A stretch of 12,449 nucleotides of DNA from Myxococcales bacterium. Its GTDB lineage: Bacteria; Myxococcota_A; UBA9160; JALSIO01. The notes beneath the pieces were generated by a model that did no database searches, had not been told where the DNA came from, and saw only the letters and a list, made by a program, of their open reading frames with translations. The stretch spans positions 1 through 12,449 of the forward strand of contig JALSIO010000651.1 in NCBI GenBank assembly GCA_026989995.1, read 5' to 3'. Numbering within the stretch: the stretch's first letter is position 1; each line of letters opens with the position of its first letter. Both the position numbers and the translations under genes were made by a program. Below are positions 1 to 6,024 of this stretch, one piece after another.

Positions 1-425
1 TGGGGATCGGCGGCGACCTGGACGGCGGCGGCGAGAAGGCCCGTTCCGAGCAGGAGGCCGGTGACGCGGAGCCCCCCCACCCGCCGCTCCACCGGCGGCC
101 CGACCACCCAGAGCACGACCAGGTTCACCGCCAGATGCACGGGCCCCGCGTGGAGGAAGATGGCGGTGAGCGGTGAGAACAGTCTCGCCAGGGACGCGGA
201 CCCCGCCCCGGAGACGGCGCGGAGCCACTCCCGTGGAACCAGCCCGTGGCGCTCGACCAGCTCGTCGAGCCCCGCCTCGGGCATCCCCGTCGCCTGGGCC
301 AGAACCTCGGCGGCGAAGCCGAGCAGCAGCAGGCCCGTGAACAGCGCCACCGCGGCGGGAGGCGCACCCGGTCTCCCGGGGAGGGACCGCCCCGGCGGTG
401 CGGCGAAGGGGCGCTCGGCGGGCAC
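1..425 (-). CDS. Rhomboid-family intramembrane serine protease, N-terminal part (3' end beyond window)
   Basis: Read on the minus strand from GTG at 425, this frame gives 141 residues and runs off the left edge, so the C-terminal part is missing. A first hydrophobic stretch at about residues 24-45 is followed by a soluble loop, then by the rhomboid signature FLHAGPVHLAVN (H92, H97, N101). Next come a hydrophobic run, a VGPPVE turn (the family's G..xE element) and another membrane segment at about 120-137. In rhomboids the H...H...N motif lies in TM2 and helps form the oxyanion site; the catalytic Ser (GxSG) and His lie further on, outside the window, so activity cannot be judged. The start was chosen because it lies 6 bases after a TATACT -10-like box. 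There is no Shine-Dalgarno, which suggests a leaderless message. The gene is divergent from holB. A proteolytically inactive rhomboid-fold protein is the alternative. Confidence 0.82.
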   Translation of the reverse strand, partial: MPAERPFAAPPGRSLPGRPGAPPAAVALFTGLLLLGFAAEVLAQATGMPEAGLDELVERHGLVPREWLRAVSGAGSASLARLFSPLTAIFLHAGPVHLAVNLVVLWVVGPPVERRVGGLRVTGLLLGTGLLAAAVQVAADP

Positions 426-431
426 GGCCCG

Positions 432-437
432 AGTATA
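432..437 (-). promoter_or_regulatory. -10-like TATACT box of the rhomboid gene
   Basis: On the minus strand TATACT is followed by six bases (cgggcc) and then the GTG start of the rhomboid gene. With usual spacing, transcription would begin at or next to the GTG, giving a leaderless mRNA. No convincing -35 hexamer is seen 16-18 bp upstream. This is inferred from position and its match to the other TANNCT boxes in the window. Confidence 0.5.
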
Positions 438-486
438 GGAGCGGACCCGTCCCCGGAACGACCTCGCTCGGACCGGAACGATCCCG

Positions 487-492
487 TAGACT
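487..492 (+). promoter_or_regulatory. -10-like TAGACT box of holB
   Basis: TAGACT ends 9 bases before the holB ATG at 502. The spacer (ccgcccgcc) has no Shine-Dalgarno. It is placed as a -10 element that would give a message with almost no leader. The divergent TATACT box for the rhomboid gene lies about 50 bp away, so this short spacer would hold two back-to-back promoters. No clear -35 box is visible. Confidence 0.42.
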
Positions 493-501
493 CCGCCCGC
501 C

Positions 502-1395
502 ATGGAGCCCACGGCCCCCGCCGACCCCGCCCGGCTCCTCATGGGCGCCCTCGAATCGGGCCGCGTGCACTCCGCCTACCTCGTCTCCGGTCCGGTCGAG
601 GAGGCGCGGGCGCTCGCGCGGCGCTTCGCCCGGTCGCTCGTATGCAGCGCACCGGAGGGGGAGCGACCCTGTGAGGAGTGCCTCTCGTGTCGGCGCTCCG
701 CACCGCGGGCGGAGCCGGCGCTCGATGGGTCGGGTCGCAGCGGCCCCCTCTACCGGCACATCGGCGACCACCCGGACCTCTTTTTCGTCGAGCGCGGTGC
801 GGACGACACGCGGGTGCGGATCGGCCAGATCCGGGCCCTCCAGGCGGCGCTCCGCCTTCGCAGCGCCGAGGGCGGCCGGCGAGTCGCCGTCATCGCCGAC
901 GCCGAGTGGCTGAACAGCGAAGCCCAGAACGCCCTGCTCCGCCTGCTCGAAGAGCCGCCGCCGGAGACCACGGTGGTCCTCGTCGCGCCCCACGCGGCCG
1001 TCCTCCTCGCGACGGTGCGCTCGCGCTGCCAGCGGATCCGGCTGCCCGCGCGCCCTCCGGAGGCGACCGAGCCCCACCCGCTCGAGGCCCGCCTCGCCAG
1101 CCTCGGAAGCCTCGGGCCGGACGCCGTGCTCGACCTCGCCCTCGAGTACCGCGGCGACCGGGCCCGGGCCGCCGCGGCAGTGGAGGAGCTGCTCCAGGTG
1201 GCGGCAGCCTGGCTCGCCCGAAGGACGGCGGAGGCCGTCCGGGCCGGCAGCACCGCGGTCGACGACGAGCTCGACCTCCACCGCCGGCTGCGCGAGCTCC
1301 GGCGGGCCCTCCGGGTGCGCAATGCGAATCCCCAGATGGTCGCCGAGCGGGCGCTCCTCGGCCTCCGCGACCTTCTCGCGACCCGCGCCGCCTGA
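502..1395 (+). CDS. holB: DNA polymerase III subunit delta-prime
   Basis: This 297-aa protein is a clamp-loader subunit. Delta-prime works with delta and tau/gamma to load the beta sliding clamp at the replication fork. The P-loop region (about residues 28-36, SGPVEEARA) has lost the Walker-A Gly-Lys, as expected for a subunit that does not hydrolyse ATP. A zinc module follows (C48, C57, C60, C63; C-x8-C-x2-C-x2-C). Further on are the family hallmark LNSEAQNALLRLLEEPP and the SRC motif (S174-R175-C176), whose arginine acts as a finger for the neighbouring ATPase site. The C-terminal alpha-helical region matches the collar domain. Length is slightly below the roughly 330 aa common in the family. 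It starts a run with the TatD gene two bases on, a common holB-tatD arrangement; tmk, often its upstream neighbour, is not here. The ATG was chosen because it follows the TAGACT box and precedes the conserved N-terminus. Confidence 0.93.
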   Translation: MEPTAPADPARLLMGALESGRVHSAYLVSGPVEEARALARRFARSLVCSAPEGERPCEECLSCRRSAPRAEPALDGSGRSGPLYRHIGDHPDLFFVERGADDTRVRIGQIRALQAALRLRSAEGGRRVAVIADAEWLNSEAQNALLRLLEEPPPETTVVLVAPHAAVLLATVRSRCQRIRLPARPPEATEPHPLEARLASLGSLGPDAVLDLALEYRGDRARAAAAVEELLQVAAAWLARRTAEAVRAGSTAVDDELDLHRRLRELRRALRVRNANPQMVAERALLGLRDLLATRAA

Positions 1396-1397
1396 CC

Positions 1398-2201
1398 ATG
1401 TGGATCGACAGCCACTGCCACGTGAGCAGCCGGGACTTCGACCCGGACCGCGAGGAGGTCCTCGAGCGCGCGTGGCGCGCGGGCGTGGACCTGCTCATCG
1501 CCATCGGGTCGGGCTACGGGAGCGGGGAGGCGGAGGCGGCCGCGCGCCTCGCCGCCTCCCACCCGCGCATCTTCGCCACCGCCGGCCTGCACCCCCACGA
1601 CGCGGTCGAGATGGACGACGCCTTCCGGAGCCGGCTGCGGGCACTCCTCGCCGGGGAGAAGGTGGTGGCGGTGGGCGAGTGCGGGCTCGACTACCACTAC
1701 ATGCATTCACCGGCCGCGGTCCAGCGCGAGGTCTTCGCCGAACAGGTCGCGCTCGCCCGGGAGCTCGGGCTTCCGGTCTCGATCCACGTGCGGGGAGACG
1801 GGCCGGAGGCCTACGAGGACCTGCTCGGCATCTGGAAGAGCGAGGGGCGCGGGAGCGTGCGCGGGGTGCTGCACTGCTACACGCACGACCTCCCCTTCGC
1901 CCGACGCGCACTCGAGCTCGGCCTCGACATCTCCTTCTCCGGCATTCTCACCTTCCGACGCGACCGCGGATTGCGGGAGGTGGCCCGCGCCCTCCCCATG
2001 GGCCGACTGATGGTGGAGACCGACGCACCCTTCCTGGCTCCGGAACCGCGCCGCGGGCGGCGCAACGAGCCCGCGCTCGTCGTGCGCGTGGGCGAGGTGC
2101 TCGCGGAGCTCCACCGCCGCCCCGTGGCCGAGGTCGCGGATGCGACGAGCCGGAACGCCCGGGCGCTCTTCGGGCTCCCGGAGCCGGGAGCACGGCCGTG
2201 A
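1398..2201 (+). CDS. tatD: TatD-family metal-dependent hydrolase (DNase-like)
   Basis: This 267-aa protein is the normal length for TatD/YcfH-type TIM-barrel hydrolases, which are cytoplasmic metal-dependent enzymes with reported 3'-5' exonuclease activity. The metal-site residues are in order: HxH in DSHCH (H6, H8), E94 in VGECGLDYHY, H130 in SIHVRG, H159 in LHCYTH and D209 in VETDAPFLAP. All are present, so it should be active. The C-terminal SRNARALFG matches the family ending (..NaxxlFgl). It begins two bases after the holB stop with no Shine-Dalgarno of its own, so it is probably translated by coupling. Its stop overlaps the GTG start of the next gene. The amidohydrolase superfamily is the alternative, but these motifs are specific to TatD. 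Confidence 0.93.
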   Translation: MWIDSHCHVSSRDFDPDREEVLERAWRAGVDLLIAIGSGYGSGEAEAAARLAASHPRIFATAGLHPHDAVEMDDAFRSRLRALLAGEKVVAVGECGLDYHYMHSPAAVQREVFAEQVALARELGLPVSIHVRGDGPEAYEDLLGIWKSEGRGSVRGVLHCYTHDLPFARRALELGLDISFSGILTFRRDRGLREVARALPMGRLMVETDAPFLAPEPRRGRRNEPALVVRVGEVLAELHRRPVAEVADATSRNARALFGLPEPGARP

Positions 2202-3019
2202 GCGAAACCCGGGAGGTCCTCGAGCTCGCGGTCGAGCTCGCCCGGAGGGCAGGCGCCCTCCAGCGGGACGGTTACGAGCGGGACCACGAGGTGGAGACCA
2301 AGAGCGCCTCCATCGATCTCGTCACCGAGGTGGACCGGGCCTGCGAGGCGCTCCTGGTGGGCGAGATCCGGCGGCGACGACCCGGCGACGCCATCGTGGC
2401 CGAAGAGGGCTCGGCCCGCGACGACACCCACGCGGGATGGCGGTGGATCCTCGACCCGCTCGACGGCACCACCAACTACGCCCACGGCTATCCGTGCTTC
2501 TGTGTCTCGATCGGGGTCGAGCAGGGAGGCCGGCGGGAGGTGGGCGTGGTCTACGACCCGCTTCGCGACGAGCTCTTCCACGCGGTGCGTGGCGGGGGCG
2601 CCTGGCTCGGGAACCGCCGACTCGCGGTGAGCCGGGTCGAGACCCTCGCACGGGCGCTGGTGGCCACGGGCTTCGCCTACGACGTCCACCGCGCGGAGGA
2701 CGACAACCTCGTCCACTTCGCGAGGGCGGTGAAATCCGCCCAGGGCGTGCGCCGCGGGGGCAGCGCCGCCCTCGACCTCTCGTACGTGGCCGCCGGTCGC
2801 CTGGATGCCTTCTGGGAGCTCAAGCTCCACCCCTGGGACGTGGCGGCGGGAATCCTTCTCGTCGAGGAGGCGGGGGGCCGCGTCACCGACCCGCGGGGGG
2901 GGCCGCCTCCCTGGGACGGCCGCTTCGTCGTGGCGAGCAACGGCGCGCTGCACGCGGCGATGCTCGAGATGCTGGCGCGGGACCTCCCGCCCGGCACGGG
3001 TCGGCCGGCGGCCGGGTAG
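2198..3019 (+). CDS. suhB: Inositol-1-monophosphatase family protein (SuhB-like)
   Basis: This 273-aa phosphatase belongs to the Mg2+-dependent, Li+-sensitive family that dephosphorylates inositol phosphates and related sugar or nucleotide phosphates. It has DLVTEVD (residues 40-46), the metal-binding E69/E70 in AEEGS, the signature DPLDGTTNY (D86, D89) and the C-terminal WDVAAG with the ligand D214, giving a complete active site. A GTG start at 2198 overlaps the tatD stop as GTGA. A GGGAG ribosome site lies 7 bases upstream, inside tatD, which supports this start and translational coupling. Family members include SuhB, histidinol-phosphatases and CysQ-like enzymes. The length and motif wording are nearest to SuhB/IMPase, but the true substrate cannot be read from sequence. 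Confidence 0.9.
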   Translation: MSETREVLELAVELARRAGALQRDGYERDHEVETKSASIDLVTEVDRACEALLVGEIRRRRPGDAIVAEEGSARDDTHAGWRWILDPLDGTTNYAHGYPCFCVSIGVEQGGRREVGVVYDPLRDELFHAVRGGGAWLGNRRLAVSRVETLARALVATGFAYDVHRAEDDNLVHFARAVKSAQGVRRGGSAALDLSYVAAGRLDAFWELKLHPWDVAAGILLVEEAGGRVTDPRGGPPPWDGRFVVASNGALHAAMLEMLARDLPPGTGRPAAG

Positions 3020-3034
3020 GGGTGCGGCGCCTGC

Positions 3035-3040
3035 TACGCT
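3035..3040 (+). promoter_or_regulatory. -10-like TACGCT box of the M48 peptidase gene
   Basis: TACGCT ends 8 bases before the ATG at 3049, in the 29-base gap after the phosphatase gene. There is no Shine-Dalgarno within 15 bases of the ATG. It is read as a possible separate promoter giving a nearly leaderless transcript, although read-through from the upstream genes is equally possible. Confidence 0.35.
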
Positions 3041-3048
3041 CGGCCGCC

Positions 3049-4512
3049 ATGCGACGGCTTCCGCGGCCCGCGGGCCGGGGCCTCGCCCCGGTGCTCGCCT
3101 GCCTTCTGATCCCGGCCTGCCTCACGCTCTCTCCGGCCCAGGAGATCTCCCTCGGCCAGAGGGAGGCAGCCAAGGTCGCCGCGCAGATGGGGCTCGTGGA
3201 CGATCCCGAGATCCGGGGGATCGTCGAGGCGGTCGGGCGCAAGCTGGTGCAGGCCCTGCCCCTCTCTCCCTACGCCTTCGAGTTCCACGTGGTGAACATG
3301 GAGGAGCCCAACGCCTTCGCCCTTCCGGGGGGCTTCGTCTACGTGTCGCGCGGCCTTCTCTCACTCGTCAACCGCGAGGACGAGCTCGCGGGCGTGCTCG
3401 GCCACGAGATCGGCCACGTGGTGGCCCGGCACGCGGCCACCCGGATCGCCCGGGCGCAGGGGGTCGGCCTCGCCACGGTCCTCGGCGCGGTCGCGGCCGC
3501 CGCCCTGGGCGGCCCCGCCGCCGGCGACGTGGTGGGATCGCTGGGCCAGGTTGCCGGTGCGGGCTACCTCGCGGCGTACAGCCGTGAGCAGGAGCGCGAG
3601 TCGGACGAGATCGGGCAGGACCTCGCGGCCCGGGCGGGCTACGACCCGGCGGCCCTCGTGGACTTCTTCGTCACCCTCGAGGCCGCCACCCGGCTCCTCC
3701 ATGGCGAGCGCAATCCCAGCTTCTTCGACTCCCACCCGAGCACACCCGAGCGCATCGCCCTGGCCCGTTCCCGGGCCGCGGGACTCCGCCGGGCGCCCCC
3801 CTCGCCCGTGGCCCCGGACCGGGTGCGCTTCCTCGGGCACTTCGAGGGCCTGCTCGTGGGACCGGACCCCGCCGAGGGGCTCGTGCGCGACGGGGCCTTC
3901 CTGCACCCCGATCTCGACTTCCACCTGCGCTTCCCCGCCGGCTTCGAGATCCGGAACACCCGCGCGGCCGTGGTCGCCAGCCCTCCCACGCGGGACGCGT
4001 TCCTGGTGCTCACCGCCGAGGCGGACGCTGCCGACGCCCGATCGGCCGCCGAGGCCTTCGCGCGCGAGCTCGGCGTGCCCTTCGAGCGGGGGGGGCCGGT
4101 GAACCTCGGCGGCTCCCCCGGCTGGCACGGCGAGCTCGCGGCGGCCACGGAGCAGGGGGCGCTGCGGCTCGACGTGACCTTCATCGAGCACGCCGGCACC
4201 GTGCTGCGCCTGCTCGCGGGCGCGCCCTCGGGGCAGTTCGCCCGCCATGCCCCCGCCTTCCGCGCCACCTGGCAGAGCTTTCGGCGGCTCACGAGGCTCG
4301 AGCGCGACGGGATCCGGGAGCTCCACCTGCGGGTGGTGCGGGCCCGGGCCGGCGAGCGGCTCGAGGCCCTCGCCGCACGGCACGACAACGCGTGGGACCT
4401 CGAGCTCCTCGCGGTGGCCAACGCGCTGCCCCGCGGAGCGATCCTCGAGGCCGGCGAACCGGTGAAGATCGCCGTGGCACGGCCCTACCGCGGCCGCTCG
4501 CGGCGGCCGTAG
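3049..4512 (+). CDS. M48-family zinc metalloprotease, exported, with LysM-like C-terminus
   Basis: This 487-aa protein resembles BepA/YfgC- and LoiP-type envelope proteases. The N-terminus is basic and then hydrophobic, ending LLIPAC near residue 24. It is a signal peptide, possibly a lipoprotein signal, but the Pro at -2 is non-canonical. The catalytic motif HEIGH (H119, E120, H123) and the downstream E182xxxD186 supply the zinc ligands and general base. NAFALPGG (the edge strand that binds substrate) and SHPSTPERI are also present, so the protease is expected to be active. Residues of about 265-420 form an extra domain I do not recognise. Residues of about 425-480 (RAGERLEALAARHDN...LLAVAN...LEAGEPVKI) look like a LysM peptidoglycan-binding unit. 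It likely handles outer-membrane protein quality control or cell-wall-associated substrates. It is convergent with the DUF4340 gene, with a 13-base gap. Confidence 0.88.
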   Translation: MRRLPRPAGRGLAPVLACLLIPACLTLSPAQEISLGQREAAKVAAQMGLVDDPEIRGIVEAVGRKLVQALPLSPYAFEFHVVNMEEPNAFALPGGFVYVSRGLLSLVNREDELAGVLGHEIGHVVARHAATRIARAQGVGLATVLGAVAAAALGGPAAGDVVGSLGQVAGAGYLAAYSREQERESDEIGQDLAARAGYDPAALVDFFVTLEAATRLLHGERNPSFFDSHPSTPERIALARSRAAGLRRAPPSPVAPDRVRFLGHFEGLLVGPDPAEGLVRDGAFLHPDLDFHLRFPAGFEIRNTRAAVVASPPTRDAFLVLTAEADAADARSAAEAFARELGVPFERGGPVNLGGSPGWHGELAAATEQGALRLDVTFIEHAGTVLRLLAGAPSGQFARHAPAFRATWQSFRRLTRLERDGIRELHLRVVRARAGERLEALAARHDNAWDLELLAVANALPRGAILEAGEPVKIAVARPYRGRSRRP

Positions 4513-4514
4513 CG

Positions 4515-4544
4515 GCGGGCCCGCGTCACGGGCGGGCGCCCGCC
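4515..4544. other. Two GC-only palindromes at a convergent gene junction
   Basis: Between the convergent stops of the M48 protease and the DUF4340 gene lies the 10-base perfect palindrome gcgggcccgc (4515-4524). Six bases later, overlapping the last codons of the minus-strand gene, is the 14-base perfect palindrome ggcgggcgcccgcc (4531-4544). Neither is followed by a T-tract, so they are not typical intrinsic terminators. They could stall polymerase or mark a bidirectional end; GC-rich composition makes chance palindromes common. Confidence 0.3.
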
Positions 4545-6010
4545 TCCTCGCCCTCCTCCGTCTCCTGCGCGGGGGTGGAGGGCGCTCCCGGCTCCGCCTC
4601 CGGCTCGGACGCCTCCTCCACGGGCTCCGGTGCGGGCTCCTCGAAGCGGTTCCGGAAGGCCTCGAGGTTCGCGGGGAGGTGTTCGGCCACCTCCGGAGGC
4701 AGAAGGAAGATCCGGGACTCGCCCGCCCGCATCGCGTAGACCCCCTCGGCGTCGAGGGCACCCAACCTCACGTCGGCGAGTACGCCGCCGTCCTGCCCGA
4801 GCACCCGGTACCTCGCCCGCGGCGGGTCGAGTCCGAGGGCCGCGAGCTCCTCGTCGCCCACCGCCTCCGCCACGATGCGATCCGCCCGCAGGAGCGCGAG
4901 CTCGCCGAGGAGCTCGTCGATCTTCTCCTCCGCGAGGTGGGCTCCGGTGGCCTTCCAGCCGCCCTCCCCGTCCCGCTCGAGGGTGACATCGAGGACACGG
5001 TCCGGCGCCGAGATCGGCTCTTCGAAGTGGATCTCGATCCGATGGGCCTCCGGGATCGAGAAGCGGGCGAGCTCCCGGAAGCGGTACTCCATGGGATCGG
5101 TGGGGATCCGGTCGAGGCTCTCCTGCTTCAGTCGGTAGAGGGCACCGGCACTTCCCCGGGCAAGCCGGGTCCCTCCCTCGGCGGCCCCGACCACGAGCTC
5201 CCGCGTGACCGGCTCGCCGCCCTCCTCCTCCGGGTCGAGGGTCAGCTCAACCCGGAGCCAGGGCGTCTCGAGGCCGCCCCCGCCTTCGGGTGCCTCGTCC
5301 ACGCCCTCGCTCGCCCGCAGGAAGGTGAGCTCGGAGAGGAGCCTCGAGACGGTGTCCTCGTCCGCCCGCTCCCGCACCGGCTCCTCGAGCTGCCAGCCCT
5401 CCTCCGTCCGGACCAGCACCACCGACCCGGCAGGCGACTCGAGGCGGATGCGCCGCGCCAGGCTGCGGTCGAAGCGGAGCGGTCGCTTCTCCCGGAGGTC
5501 GTCCAGGTTCCGGCTGAGGGCGCCCACCCGGTAGCCGGCCACGGTGGCCACCCCGCCTCCCGGCTCGGCCGTCACGTAGGTCGCCGAGCCCACCGGGGCG
5601 CGGTCCCCGATCACGAGCGCGAAGCTCCGCTCGCCGCCCCCGAAGCGGACCCGACGGGCCTCCTCCCCGAGCCCGTAGACGGCCAGCGGCTGCGGCTCCT
5701 CGATCCGACGGTCGACCCGGAGGTCGGCCAGCGCCGAGGCGATGGCGTCCGCGGTCCCCTCGTCGGCCGGGAATTCCACCGGCGAGACGATCCACCAGCG
5801 CCCGTCGCGGCGCTCGAGCCGGGCTTCCTTCCCGTCGCGGGTCTCGAGCTCGATCCAGTCGATGTCGTCGACCTCGACTTCCGCGAAGAGATCCTTCGAG
5901 CGCTCCTCCGCCTCCCGGCGCGCCTCCCCTCCCCGGATCTCGTAGAACCAGACGAAGGCTCCGAGCCCGGCCAGCACGAGCAGCCAGATCGCGGTGGTGC
6001 GCGGTTTCAC
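4526..6010 (-). CDS. DUF4340 domain-containing membrane-anchored protein
   Basis: This 494-aa protein is the last gene of the ABC operon. A single N-terminal membrane helix (about residues 6-24) is followed by a large, acidic, beta-rich region, presumably on the outer face. Two similar units are visible. The first (about residues 110-180) reads VYGLGEEARRVRFG, then LVIGDRAPVGSATYVT and LSRNLDDLREK. The second (about 385-455) reads ALGLDPPRARYRVLG, then VRLGALDAEGVYAMR and LPANLEAFRNR. This is the DUF4340 pattern, in which a G-L-x-x-P element is followed by a strand pair and a residue-exposed substrate-like turn. The tail after about residue 455 is rich in Glu and Pro. The GTG start at 6010 follows GGAGG by 8-9 bases and lies 14 bp after the GldG stop. 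DUF4340 genes commonly follow GldAFG-like transporters; their function is unknown, perhaps assisting delivery of the exported substrate. Confidence 0.85.
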   Translation of the reverse strand: MKPRTTAIWLLVLAGLGAFVWFYEIRGGEARREAEERSKDLFAEVEVDDIDWIELETRDGKEARLERRDGRWWIVSPVEFPADEGTADAIASALADLRVDRRIEEPQPLAVYGLGEEARRVRFGGGERSFALVIGDRAPVGSATYVTAEPGGGVATVAGYRVGALSRNLDDLREKRPLRFDRSLARRIRLESPAGSVVLVRTEEGWQLEEPVRERADEDTVSRLLSELTFLRASEGVDEAPEGGGGLETPWLRVELTLDPEEEGGEPVTRELVVGAAEGGTRLARGSAGALYRLKQESLDRIPTDPMEYRFRELARFSIPEAHRIEIHFEEPISAPDRVLDVTLERDGEGGWKATGAHLAEEKIDELLGELALLRADRIVAEAVGDEELAALGLDPPRARYRVLGQDGGVLADVRLGALDAEGVYAMRAGESRIFLLPPEVAEHLPANLEAFRNRFEEPAPEPVEEASEPEAEPGAPSTPAQETEEGEEAGARP

Positions 6011-6024
6011 CGCCGGCCCTCCGC

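Noticed and set aside
502..1395. Loss of the Walker-A lysine in holB as a sign of a broken gene
   Set aside because: Delta-prime subunits are normally non-hydrolysing. The zinc cysteines, LLRLLEEPP and SRC motifs are intact, so this is the expected state.
3007..3048. Inverted repeat ggcggccg ... cggccgcc around the suhB-M48 junction, considered as a terminator
   Set aside because: The stem is only 8 bp with a 26-base loop, ends at the M48 start codon and has no T-tract. It is likely a by-product of GC-rich composition.
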